A DNA stretch of 64,000 nucleotides from Ganoderma boninense (taxonomy: Eukaryota; Basidiomycota; Agaricomycetes; Polyporales; Polyporaceae): contig CM035305.1 of NCBI GenBank assembly GCA_002900995.3, positions 1,488,001 through 1,552,000 of the forward strand, read 5' to 3'. The notes under the pieces are model-generated. The model did no database searches. It was not told the origin of the DNA and was given only the letters and a program-made list of their open reading frames with translations. The stretch's first letter is position 1. Each line of letters starts with the position of its first letter. Positions 21,653 through 32,206 of the stretch are shown piece by piece. A program made the position numbers and the translations under genes.

Positions 21653-24600
21653 ATGGACTCTCCCTCCCGTCCCAAGCTTCGGTCCGCGTATGGTCCTCTC
21701 TTGCTGCCCTAGAAGCACGCTAATCACACGTATGCTGCGCACACAGCTTCAAGAAGGGCCGCGTTATCGCACCCTTGCACACAGCTGGGCCCGTAGCCGT
21801 TACTACGGATGGGACGCGTCTCATCACCTGCGTAGGCGAGGACGCCTTGCTCACGGACGTGAAGGCGGGGCTGGAGATATGTCGCTTTGCTGGGGTGCGT
21901 GTGTTGTGTCAGCCGTTCGTTTGGATGCAATAGTGTCTGACCCGACCCTGCGCTGCTGTTCTGCAGGACACCGAATCCATCACGTCTCTATGCGTTACGC
22001 CATCTGCTTCCCACCTCTGTCTGTTCACGTCTTCTCTGTCCCTGCGCATCTACGAGATTCCTTCTTCATTCACCCCGCAAACGAACCCCATCAAGCCAGT
22101 TAGGGTGGTCGCACGCGCGCACGACGCGCCAGTCCATGTATGCAGGTCGGATCCCACGTCTACCTATCTCGCGTCTGGCTCCGCCGACGGCGTGGTCAAG
22201 GTATGGGACATCCAGCGTGGCTACGTGACGCACCTATTCAAAGGCCATGGCGGCGTGGTCAGCGCGCTCGCCTTTAACTATCCCTTCGACCCCTCGTCGG
22301 TCGTTCGGGAACAAAAGATGCAACTCATCACCGCATCGGTCGACACCCGCATTCGCATTTTTGACCTCTCGGCTGCAGCGGCGCGCGCGAGCGGGGGTTC
22401 GAAGCCAGAGGCTGTTCTCGAGGGTCATGTGTCCGTCCCGCGTGGGCTGGATGTCTCTCCCGATGGGAAGTGGCTGGTCTCCGGAGGGCGAGACTCGGTG
22501 GTGCTCATCTGGGATATCTCATCCAGGGAGTCCCCGGTGAAGAAGAGCACCAAGGGCAAGGGGAAAGAAGCCGAGTTCTCGCCTGTCCTTCATAAGACCA
22601 TTCCGGTGCTTGAGCGCATTGAGGCAGTCGGCCTACTTCGCCCCGACGAGGACCTTGCAGGAGCGTCTTCTGGCCCAGGGAGGCTCCGATTCTACACCGG
22701 AGGGGAGAAGGGGCTCGTCAAAATATGGGATGCGCGCGAAGGCAGCGTGATGTTTACACTGGGCCAGGAACACGACGACACCAATGAGGACCAAGAGGAA
22801 CAACGCCAAATCGTAGACGCCATGTAAGCTTGTTCCGCTCGGTGGCTGTATGCGCCCCAGACGCTCACGGAAATCCTCAGCTACGTTCCATCTGTGTCCA
22901 CAGTCGTCTCCATCCATGCGGACCAGAACGTTCTCTTCCACTCGCTCTCCACACAGACGCTCAGTCGTCAACTCATCGGCTTCAATGACGAGATCATCGA
23001 CGCCACATTCTTATCCCCGCACCTTCCCCCACAGACGCCCACAGCTACGCCTTCTCCTTTCTCCGATACCCACGTAGCGCTCGCCACAAACTCCTCGCTC
23101 ATCCGAGTGTATTCAACGTCGTCCCTTGACGCCCGCCTTATCTCAGGCCACTCAGAAATTGTTCTCTGTTTGGACCGTGGCGCAGGGGGGCGCGTCCTTG
23201 CTAGTGGTAGCAAGGACCGCTCGGCGCGTATTTGGGCTCCTCTCCGCTCATCAAGAGCCGGAGGCGAACCAGACACACAAGGCGTTCCTGAATGGCGCTG
23301 TGTTGCAATATGCGAGGGGCATGCAGAGAGCGTGGGCGCGATCGCGCTGTCTCGCAAGGCCTTCTCGGGCGACGCGACCGCGCCCTCGGCTTCTGGCTCC
23401 GGCACCCGGGCCGAGGATGACTTGCACTTCATGTTCACTGGCAGCCAGGACCGCACGATCAAGATGTGGGACCTATCGACTGTACCGCTCAGCGCCTCGG
23501 TGAATGACGACGAGGATGACGCGCATGTGGTCAAGTGCAGGAGCCTCACGACGCACAAGGCACACGACAAGGACATTAACTCCCTCGATGTCGCCCCCAA
23601 TGACCGCCTGCTCGTCTCGGGCTCGCAGGATCGCACCGCTAAGGTGTGGGAGATCGAGTACGTGACGAGCGGCACGGGCGTCCGCGGTGAATTGCGTCTT
23701 CTGGGAACATGCAAGGGGCACAAGCGTGGCGTCTGGTGCGTCCGCTTCGGGCGCGCAGAGCGGGTTCTCGCCACGGGAAGCGGGGACAAGACGGTCAAGC
23801 TCTGGAACTTAGACGACTTCACGTGTGTTAAGACGTTCGAGGGGCACACCAACTCGGTGCTGCGGATAGACTTCATCAATGCGGGCATGCAGATGGTCAG
23901 CAGCGCAAGCGACGGGCTTGTCAAGTTGTGGAATGTCCGCGACGAGACGTGTGCGGCGACCATGGACAACCACGAGGACAAGGTCCGTTCATTCATTCGA
24001 ATGGAGTCCCTGACTAGGCGGCACCGGCCAACGCTTACTTTGGGTTTAGGTTTGGGCTCTCGCAGTCAGCAGTGACGAGTCCACGATCGTCTCTGGCGCC
24101 GCGGACTCTGTCGTCACCTTCTGGGAAGACTGCACGGAAGAGGAGCAGCTCAAGAAGGAGACACAGCGCGCCGAGCTGGTCGAAAAGTGAGTCTTGCCGG
24201 CTCCGCACGCCACAGTTCCGGACGGAGCTCTGACACGTTCTTGCCCAGGGAGCAAGACTTTGCAAACTACCTCGCGCTTCACGACTACCGCAACGCGATC
24301 CTCCTCGCGCTCAGCATGGCGCACCCTGGCCGGCTTCACTCCCTCTTCGCTGCGCTCCCGTCCACCTCCGACTCCCCAGACGCCCCGTCCATTACCGGCC
24401 ACGCCGCAGTCGACGAAGTCCTGCGCACGCTGCCCCTCACGGAGCTCGCCCGCCTCCTCCGGTACGTCCGAGACTGGAACGCAAACGCCAGGACGAGCAC
24501 AGTCGCCCAGCGTGTCCTGCACGCGGTCGTCAAACTGCGCCCCGCGGACGACCTCGCGCGTGCGTTCGACGCCGAGGCGGCCTTCAACGCCGCAACAGCC

Positions 24601-24888
24601 GCCCCCGATCAGGATGCAGACGAGACTGGAGCGGATGCCGCCTTTGCCCCGCCACCCGTGGAAGGACGCGGGGCGACGGCCCTCAAAGAGCTCATCGACG
24701 CGCTCATCCCGTACACCGAGCGGCACCTCACGCGGATGGAGAAGCTGCTGCAGGACAGCTATGTTGTCGAGCATCTCCTCTCGGAGATGGACGACGGCAT
24801 GTTCGGCGAGCTCGGGGACGAAGATGAGGACGAGGAGGTCGGCAGCTACCTGATGGACATCGACAGAGCTATCGCCGTCTCCGCGTGA
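21653..24888 (+). CDS. UTP13: UTP13/TBL3, U3 snoRNP (SSU processome) WD40 protein
   Basis: Six exons (introns 21688-21746, 21895-21966, 22824-22880, 23983-24049, 24187-24248; all GT-AG) give 972 residues with an exact reading frame. The N-terminal 800 residues carry two WD40 propellers; repeats end in clear GH...WD units such as LASGSADGVVKVWD, MFTGSQDRTIKMWD, LVSGSQDRTAKVWE, LATGSGDKTVKLWN and MVSSASDGLVKLWN. The C-terminus (from EQDFANYLALHDYRNAILLA) is the helical Utp13 domain. The protein works in the UTP-B complex of the nucleolar 90S pre-ribosome for 18S rRNA processing. The start at 21653 was chosen because a short exon (MDSPSRPKLRSA) splices in phase 2 to FKKGRVIAPLH. Confidence 0.95.
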
Positions 24889-25385
24889 CGCTCCTTCCAT
24901 AATTAATACCTGCAGCGGCTTTCGAAGCGATGATCGTAATACGGAGTTGCTTACGGTAAAAAGCAGCTCTGTGAGCGTCGGATGACATTTCGACATTGAC
25001 AAGGCAGTCATGTAAAAGTAACCTACATCCATCTATTCTGAGCATGACCTTCATTGGCGGTCCATATATGCGCATCGTTTTCGCGCGAAGGTTGCGGCTT
25101 CTCGAATGGCGCGGATGGAGTGAGAGAGAAGCGACACATCTATTTTTGGACAACTACGACAAACTACGTACGGGACGCGGCTGGGACTGATACACACAAA
25201 GCGAGGTAATGGTATGATACAATGAGAGGGTGCGCATGGGACCTAACGGTAGGGTACAAACTCGTGAGAACAAAACAGGTACGGGGAAGCCGACGTAACG
25301 TAGAACATAATGATCACCACACGGAGCTCCAGGGCAATATCGTACAACAGACGTTCCTCGAACATACATGGACGATAGCGGTATC
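24889..25385. other. Convergent 3' region, UTP13 / DUF89
   Basis: 497 bases between two genes that end towards each other. AT-richer than the genes; no coding frame recognised. It holds both transcript ends. Confidence 0.5.
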
Positions 25386-27640
25386 TTACGTGAAGATGAC
25401 CTTCTCGCCGGGACGGCCTTCGGACAGGAGGACCACCGCCTGTTATAATGAGACGGTCAGGGCCCCACAAATAGGCAAGGAATTCGAACGAGGTAAGACG
25501 TACGTATTTTCCGGAGATCTTCCAGCCCGGTTCGTCCTGGTCGAGCTGCTCCGCGCGCTCATCACCTTCTGGGCCCAGGCCGACGACGACGTCGCTCTTG
25601 ATAGTTCGGAGGCTGCAAACCTTCGGTGCGCCAGCCGCCGAGGCCATCGGTCCGATTGCGATCTCGAATTCCGTGGAAGGCGGCGCGGCACAGTCGTACG
25701 TCAACTTGCGGTGGTTGAGGTCACCCTTGAAGAAGACGAGGTCGGAACGCGAGAGGTGAAGGAAGAGATCGGGGGCCTCGTTGTGCAGCTCCCAGAACGT
25801 GTAGCCTGTGCACCAGAATGGGTGCTGCTCGTACACCCACTTGCCCTCCTTCTCGTATTGCTGGAGTAAGACGTAAGCATGCGCACGCCGATCCGGATGT
25901 AGAATGCGAGGGGCCTACCTTCCAGCGCAGGCCGAGACGGAGCAAACTGTCCTTCTCTTCTTCGGATGCCTTCGGGAACAGGTGGCCGTATACCATCGTG
26001 TTCAGCAGCCAATCCCAATCCTTCTTGGTCACGTCCGAGACAAACCAGGGATAGCGCTTGCCATGGAAGCGAACCTCCTTCGCAAGCCCGCTCTGAATGA
26101 GGAAGTCGGCTGCGCACAAGACCAGACTATCAATACCGTACGCGTTATAGGTAAGTCTAGACACGTACCATAGACGCAGTCGCAATACAACTCGAACCCG
26201 GCGTTATCGAGGACAAAGTCAATACGCCCTCCCGTGTTCGCGCGCAGGTTGACCACTGTCTCCCAGAGGCGCTTCATATGGTTTCCCAGGATGTTCTTTT
26301 CGGTAGCTGCAAGGTGTGCACCACCGGTCGACTGAAGAGACTTGATCTGTTCCTCAGTCATGTTAATGAGAAGCGAAAGATCGGTCGAGTTGCCCCAGAG
26401 ACAAACTAAGTAGAGTCAGCACGGGCCTGGACGCGAACCAAGGTGGGTGGCGACCTACTCTGAGTAAGCTCCAAGAACATCAAGCGCTCCGCCTCCAGCT
26501 TCTCTTCCGAGGTCACGTCCACTTTGTGTGTAAATGGCTCTGCAAATCGCATCGAAAGCTCGAAAACGGCTTCACTTGACCGAGAGAAGGTATCGCACTG
26601 CAATAGTGTGTAAATATATGCAGGTCATCTAAGTGGATGCCATCAACTAACCTTCTGGCGGAAGAAGACATCGTAGTTCTTCCAGTGCTTGCTAACGCTA
26701 AAGCACTCCTGTAGACGACGGTATTTGTAGGCCTCGGCGAACAACCATGGCGCATTCATAAATGTCTTGCCTGTGTAATTTTGGAATGGTTAGCAACGGG
26801 TCTGGAAGTAATACGTAAAGTGGAACGGGAGAACTTGAATCCACAAAAGGTAGACAACATCCAGGCGCGCGGGTACTAAAGCGTGGGAATGATCTACACA
26901 ACGCGCTATGTCGTCATAACCTACAGTGGACTCCAAGGTCCAACCGTGTAGCCGAAGCTATTGGAATGTAGATACTCACCCTGGAAGTACTTGGCTACCA
27001 GCTTGTTCCAAAGAGCGACGTCGGCCTCGCCGTCGTCGATGATAGGTCGGAGCTTGGCGTGTTCCTGGAGCTCTTGCTTGAGAGCATCCATGCGCTCGAT
27101 ACACTTGACGAGATCGACCATGCGCTCTTCATCATACTCCTGGTTGAGGGTCAAGACAACATCCTCTATGGCCTTGCCGAGGATGGTCGGCAAGCGCTGA
27201 CCCATGGTGGCGTAGGCGAACGAATACCTAAAGAATAACCTTGTTCAGGCAGCACTCGCTTGTGCAGTGGCGGATGCACTTACTCGTGGTAGCCACGGTA
27301 GGCGGGCCATGGGGGGTTGTTGGGGTCAATCTAAAGACGCGTATTAGGGAAATGATACGCATATATGCCATGAAAATGCCACACAAGAGGGCAGTGACAG
27401 ACAAGAAAGGATTGTAAATGAATATGAGCATACCGTAGAAGGAGAGCGGGGGTATACGGGCTTGATCTTCTGCCTGCTTGGGAGATGTGAAAGTTTGAGG
27501 GAGACGCGGTTGGTGCCGGGAGTGGCATTAGGGAGCGGGGCAGCAGAATTAGGCGCAAGGGCGGGCATCTTGAGGTCGATGGGCTCGTCGTGGGCTGGGT
27601 CGTCGTGGGGAGGGGTGGGGGGGAAGTAGCTATTGGACAT
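25386..27640 (-). CDS. DUF89 damage-control phosphatase / ARMT1-like protein
   Basis: Nine exons joined by GT-AG introns that all keep phase. Domain order: an N-terminal helical region (MGQRLPTILGKAIEDVVLTL), then the Rossmann-like catalytic core with WGNSTDLSLL, the metal-binding DNAGFELYCD motif (the conserved Asp-Asn pair), and VFFKGDLNHRKL near the C-terminus. These match the carbohydrate-phosphatase branch that includes yeast YMR027W and human ARMT1. Family members remove phosphate from damaged or side-product sugar phosphates (fructose-1-phosphate and related); human ARMT1 was also reported as a carboxyl methyltransferase. Cytosolic, no targeting signal. The start at 27640 adds a Pro/Asp-rich N-terminus; an internal Met (about 27570) is an alternative start. 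Confidence 0.93.
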
Positions 27641-27736
27641 GTTGTTAGCGGTGGAGGAGAGCGAGAGATGGAGGGAGGAGGGGATGCGGCGGACGTGGAC
27701 AGGAGAGATGGAGAGAGGGGATGGGCTCACTTGGCG

Positions 27737-27743
27737 ATTTATA
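27737..27743 (-). promoter_or_regulatory. TATA box of the DUF89 gene
   Basis: Reads TATAAAT on the minus strand, about 97 bases upstream of the start codon at 27640, followed by a pyrimidine-rich leader on the coding strand. Confidence 0.5.
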
Positions 27744-29531
27744 GAGGATGTTGGGAGAGAAGAGGGATACGGGGATCGTTTCCTGTTCCTGCCCCGGCAT
27801 CTCGTCCTCTTTTTCCTTCCCTCCTCGGGCGTCTCTCGCATTCATGACGTCACGCGTTTTGAAACCTCCTTCCCATCCCAGGCAGGTCGCCTGCCGCATT
27901 CGCTCCCCGCCGCCACACTTGCACCCTCTACCCTGTCGTCGTCGTCGCCGCATCGCAAGTGGCGCAGAACGTCTCGCGCGTCGGCCTGCAGGCGCCCCGC
28001 GGCCGGCGGCGGCTTGGCCCCAGTCAGATGTGCCTGTGCTGCCGTGGGGCCGACGCTGTGACGTTCGGCATAGGGTGCACCACTGCTTATCACGCCATTA
28101 TCAGTCCCCCATTCGAAACTCGCCGCGCGCCTCACGCCCTCCGACTTGCCTCTTTTGCACATCCTCCCGAATTTCTACCAGCCAAAACGCTGGCCACACC
28201 CCGACGCCGTCCCTTCGGACATCCTCCGAGGGCCCCACTTGGTCCTGCACAAGCCCCTCTGAGCTTCCCCTCCCCTCCTCCTGTTCCATCCCCGCTCCTT
28301 CTCCGTCGCTCGTCCTTCTTTGCCCGGTCATGCAACGGTCATGCTCCCAAACCTACACCCACACCTTGTCACCCTCGGCCATCTAAGCTCTCCGTTTTCG
28401 TAACACTGGCCTACAAACTCATCTCTTCTCCGCGCCAACTCCGGCCTCATTCACCGGCCAACTCAGTAGAGCGCGACGCAACCGAATAGACGCAATGACA
28501 TGCGACTCCGGTGTCCGATTCCATCCCGCGCCTCCCGTTTTCGATCTGCTTGGCGCAAGTGCGGCGTTGCCAACTGATCGAGCAGGCCCAGGCCATCCAT
28601 GCGCTTCCTCGGGACGACAGCCTGTCGGGAGCAAAAATTTTAAATTTCGACATATGCAGTGGCGTATGTACGTGTGTCTCCTCTGGCCAGAACGTCTCAG
28701 AAGGCGGGCATGGAGTCGTACATCCGTAATGACTGGCCCCACCAACCTGCGATCATGCTTCTTTGATGCAAACTCTAGTCAATATGTCATTCGCAGCGAC
28801 ACGTTGATCCCGTCGCCACTGTTCGATGACGTCGTTCAAGCCACCATTCCAATCTCAGAAAACACCTCGACTTTTGGCCATCGTACACATTGAACCAGAA
28901 ACCGATCACCACTAGCTTTCGGTCTTGACACGCGACAGACACCAAAGCTTGACCACCTTTGCTTTTAGCTCCCCAGAAACAGCTCCAGTGCGCTCTGGAC
29001 CCACGATGTGTATTTGTGGTGGACGACCACATCCAGATGCCCAAACATACGGTGCGGTGCGGTGCGATGCGGTGCGAGCCACAGCTGTAAACTTGTTATA
29101 ACCATGCAGATCCCTGTTGTGCATAATGCGCACGAGCTCATTTACCGTGGCCGTGGACGCTTTGCAACAAACGCGAACATCCCCATCCGTCCAACCGCTT
29201 CCTGGCTTCCTCGGCGCGGACAGGAGCAGCCTCACTGCGAACCACCCGGTGCGGAACCCATCCATTATTGGCCGATCTTCTCTTCCGGCCCTCGTATACC
29301 TGCCGACGATCCGCAATACCACGCTTCTCCCGCCTCCGTTCACTACCGACGGAACATTAGGCACCGGCAATGTGAAGCAATGTGCTGGAGCTGGCAAAGA
29401 GTAATCGGAATCACTCGTGCATTGGTCAGCCAGTCCTCTTTTGCTCGCTGGTCTGGCTGTCCCTGCTCGGAGTCGTAGCCTGGTGCCTGAGGCAAGCCAG
29501 TCAGTGTACGCGTTGCTCACTTCTAGGGCCT
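27744..29531. other. Gap between DUF89 promoter and the retroelement
   Basis: About 1.8 kb without a recognisable gene. A minus-strand open frame at 28912-29520 has no known domain. A short GGTGC-type repeat lies at 29051-29077. The right end is the left copy of the retroelement's target-site duplication. Confidence 0.45.
29051..29077. repeat. Short GGTGC tandem repeat
   Basis: Five imperfect copies of GGTGC (one GATGC variant) in a row. Simple-sequence repeat outside any gene. Confidence 0.8.
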
Positions 29532-29536
29532 GGCGA
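29532..29536. repeat. Target-site duplication, left copy (GGCGA)
   Basis: GGCGA directly before the left LTR; the same five bases follow the right LTR at 32579-32583. A 5 bp duplication is what LTR-retrotransposon integrases make. Confidence 0.9.
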
Positions 29537-29908
29537 TATTGGAAAGCACGGGCGCGACGACGGCGAGGGTAGGCTGTAACGGGCCTCAGTATGCAGCAGC
29601 AAGACTATATTGATTAGTATATACCTGTAACGGGCTACGAGTACATACAGTTAGCAACTGGAATGCAGGGAGGAACAGTGGAAGTGAAACTCACCCTCAG
29701 TATGCAGCAGCAAGACTGAGGGCGGCGAGACGAGCGAAGGCAAGTATTTGTGAGCGGCGGCGTGCACAGCACGGAATGCGGCGGAACGTCAAAACTAACC
29801 AAAAAGGAAACACAGCAGGCCCGGTGACTCAACGCCCACGCGGTGCGGCCGCGATGTTGTGGGCCAGACTCGAACACGGCGACTCGAGCACGATTGCGTG
29901 CTCCAACA
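29537..29908 (-). repeat. 3' LTR of the retroelement
   Basis: 372 bp, identical to 32207-32578 base for base. On the element strand it begins TGTTGGAG and ends TTCCAATA, with near-perfect TGTTGG/CCAATA inverted ends. It contains a 23 bp direct repeat (CCTCAGTATGCAGCAGCAAG core) at about 29585 and 29696. Confidence 0.95.
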
Positions 29909-29919
29909 CTCCCCCTCAA
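29909..29919 (-). other. Polypurine tract of the retroelement
   Basis: TTGAGGGGGAG on the element strand, directly adjacent to the 3' LTR, the expected plus-strand DNA primer. Confidence 0.85.
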
Positions 29920-29970
29920 TCTTGCAAGAGTCGGGAGAGCGTGGGCACAGGCAAAGAAATGCGAAAGAAA

Positions 29971-30573
29971 CTAAGTAACGGAGGCATGAAGGGCGGAAAG
30001 GGTGGCAGAAGAAGAAAGGCATGTATCGTAAACATCAGCGTAGCGGCGGAGACGGTCAAAGCGGGCACGGGATGCAGGCGACGTATCAAAATAATCGAAA
30101 AAGTCCATATGAGCGGCAGCGGCAGCAGTGTCGATGGCGGAGCGAAGGGCATAAGGTGAGGCGGAGATGCGGGCGAAGGCACCATCGAGGTCGACGAGGA
30201 ACGGCAGCTTGAGCGAAGCAGCGGCTGAACCGCGGGTGGCGTCGCACACGGAGGCGAGTGGCAACGGCCCGGGCAGCCTGTCGGAGGCCGAGTCGATGAC
30301 GGCGGGCATGGTTGACTTGTCGGGCAGGTCGACGATCGAGGGGGTGTGGTCTGGTGCAAAGGGCAAGGCAGAAATGGCGGTAGAGGCAGATGTAGTGGGC
30401 GGGGCATTGAAAGCGGCAGTGAGCATGTCTCCGGGCGGTGGGCAGATGTCTTGGGGCAGGTCCTGGATGGCGAGACTCTCGTTCGGCGGGGCAGCGGTCC
30501 GCACGGGCACCGAGAGGCCAGGGGGCAAGTTCGGCAGCGAGGCCATCAACAGCAAGAGGACGCACATCACCAC
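29971..30573 (-). CDS. Second open reading frame inside the retroelement, unknown function
   Basis: About 200 uninterrupted codons downstream of gag on the same strand, rich in Ala, Ser, Pro and Asp, ending with a mixed-charge stretch MDFFDYFDTSPASRARFDRL. It has no resemblance to protease, integrase, reverse transcriptase or RNase H. It may be a frame-shifted or spliced continuation of Gag, or unrelated sequence captured where pol would normally be. Start codon is not certain. Confidence 0.35.
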   Translation of the reverse strand: MVMCVLLLLMASLPNLPPGLSVPVRTAAPPNESLAIQDLPQDICPPPGDMLTAAFNAPPTTSASTAISALPFAPDHTPSIVDLPDKSTMPAVIDSASDRLPGPLPLASVCDATRGSAAASLKLPFLVDLDGAFARISASPYALRSAIDTAAAAAHMDFFDYFDTSPASRARFDRLRRYADVYDTCLSSSATLSALHASVT

Positions 30574-30796
30574 TCTCGGGGCGCACGGACAACGTGAGCT
30601 TGGCGAGGCTCAACGTCTCCTCCCCCTCAAGCGAGACGGCGTTTGGGCGATCACGGCAGTGGTGGGAGGCGAGGGATGGGCAGGGTGGGCAAAGGCGAAG
30701 GCGGGGGCATCCAAGACGAGGGCGGGGAGCGAGTCAGCGACGTCCAAGTCCTCGGTAAAGTCGGAATAGACGGAGTCGGCATCGTCGGACCAGGGA

Positions 30797-31843
30797 TCAT
30801 AGACGGACAAGTTGTCGTCGCTGAGGTCGACGTCGGAGAGCTGTGGGCAAAGGCGCTCCATGCGCCGGCGATATCGTCGAGGGTGTAGGCAGCATTGAGG
30901 CGGACTGCGGCACCGGCGGCCTGGGCAGGGACAGGATTGGCGGGCGGATTGGCGGGCGGATTGGCGGGCGGGGGTTTTGTGGCGCAGCATCGGGCTGGCC
31001 CTCAGGGCGCGGCGAAGGGCAGACGTCTTGTCGGTGACCTGTGCCGCCGCACGTCCAGCAGACGCCGACGGGCTTACGGGGGCCACGACCACGAGACTTG
31101 GGCTTCTCGCTCGAAAGGACGGCGGCGGCGACACCTGAGTCGCGGTCCTTTCCCTTGGAGGTCTTGCGCTCGGCTTGACGACGGTCCCACTCCTCGAGGA
31201 CGAGGGTCAGCATGACCTCGGGGTCGAGAGGCGGCTTGTCGGGGTCGACGGGAGCAGGCGTCGTGGTAGCGGGAGTCATGAGGTCGTGGGCGCGGATCTG
31301 AGCGGAGAGCTGGGCGATGAAGGCGGATAGATCGGGCGGGAGAAAGGCGATGATGGTGGAGGCGTACTCGGCATCGGAGATCTTGACCTCGAGCGTGATG
31401 AGGGTCTCGTAGGCGAGGCGGAGGCGGTCGACCTCGGCATGCAGGTCAGCACCGGCGGCGCAGCGCATGTTCGTGAAGTCGCGGCGGAGGTTGGCGCGCT
31501 GGAGGAGGGACTTCGCGCCCATTTCCGAGCAGATGCTGGCCCAGATGGCGGCAACAGTTCCCTTGCGCTTATGCTTCGTGAACACGGCAGGGGCGATCTT
31601 CAGGCTGAGGAGGTACAGCGCGAGGTTTTCTTTCTTGTCCCATGCGGCGATGGAGGCGATCTCGAGAGCGGTGGGGGTAGCCTGAATGGCAGGGGCCGGG
31701 CGAGTGGACGTACCGTCAAAGTGGTTCCAGGCCTCCTTCTGGGTGACGGCGATCTGGAACTGATCGCGGAAGAGGACGAAATTTCTTCCAGAAGCTTCAA
31801 GCTTCTCGACACCGGCGACGAAGTCGGCGAGGGAGACGGACAT
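30797..31843 (-). CDS. Copia-type Gag polyprotein with CCHC zinc knuckle
   Basis: Starts MSVSLADFVAGVEKLEAS, then carries the retrotransposon Gag core: NFVLFRDQFQIAV, ASIAAWDKKENLALYLL, GTVAAIWASICSEMGA and ISDAEYASTIIAFLP, the pattern of copia-type (UBN2/Retrotran_gag_2) Gag. The knuckle CWTCGGTGHRQDVC fits C-x2-C-x4-H-x4-C and should bind element RNA. A basic Lys/Arg-rich region precedes it. After the knuckle the frame turns into a Pro/Arg-rich tail with repeated RPPI units and stops; no pol follows. The frame is uninterrupted, so this Gag may still be functional. Confidence 0.88.
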   Translation of the reverse strand: MSVSLADFVAGVEKLEASGRNFVLFRDQFQIAVTQKEAWNHFDGTSTRPAPAIQATPTALEIASIAAWDKKENLALYLLSLKIAPAVFTKHKRKGTVAAIWASICSEMGAKSLLQRANLRRDFTNMRCAAGADLHAEVDRLRLAYETLITLEVKISDAEYASTIIAFLPPDLSAFIAQLSAQIRAHDLMTPATTTPAPVDPDKPPLDPEVMLTLVLEEWDRRQAERKTSKGKDRDSGVAAAVLSSEKPKSRGRGPRKPVGVCWTCGGTGHRQDVCPSPRPEGQPDAAPQNPRPPIRPPIRPPILSLPRPPVPQSASMLPTPSTISPAHGAPLPTALRRRPQRRQLVRL

Positions 31844-31952
31844 GGTGGGATCGATGGGACGGAGGGAGTACGCAGCGGCGAGCGAGATGGAACGGGAGGG
31901 GATTGGCGAGAGAGCAGGTGCGGCAGCAGCACGAGCGGAGGACAGGCAAGGA

Positions 31953-32134
31953 GCGCGGCAGTGGCGCAGGCAATGGGAAGCGCGGCGATGGCGCAAGCAG
32001 AGGGTAGCGCGGCGATGGCGCAGGCAGAGGCGGGCAGAGAGCGCGGCAGGGGCGCAGGCAAAGAGGCGTACCGGAAGCGCGGCAGTGGCGCAGGCAAGGC
32101 AGGCGAAGAGAGCGCGGCAGTGGCGCTGGCGAAA
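31953..32134. repeat. Imperfect tandem repeat in the retroelement leader
   Basis: About six degenerate units of 26-36 bases, each starting GCGCGGCRRTGGCGC, lie between the primer-binding site and gag. Confidence 0.75.
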
Positions 32135-32190
32135 GGCGGGTGAAAGGCGAGCGAGCGGGAGGCGAGTGAGTCTTGAAGTTAGAGCCTACC

Positions 32191-32206
32191 CGCAGGGCTC
32201 ATAACC
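32191..32206 (-). other. Primer-binding site, matches the anticodon arm of initiator tRNA-Met
   Basis: The plus strand reads CGCAGGGCTCATAACC directly beside the 5' LTR. This is the sequence of the anticodon stem-loop of eukaryotic initiator tRNA-Met (loop CUCAUAA with GGG stem), so the element RNA is complementary to the inside of that tRNA, as in Drosophila copia and yeast Ty5, which use a cleaved half-tRNA primer. Confidence 0.8.

Noticed and set aside
28912..29520. Minus-strand open frame of 202 codons next to the retroelement
   Set aside because: No recognisable family, contains a low-complexity repeat region, and no splice partner found.
30610..31134. A second minus frame overlapping the end of Gag as a possible protease or pol start
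   Set aside because: No DSG/DTG protease motif or pol motif; the part over the zinc knuckle is clearly the wrong frame.
31439..32143. Plus-strand open frame of 234 codons over gag and leader
   Set aside because: Antisense shadow of Gag plus the leader repeat.
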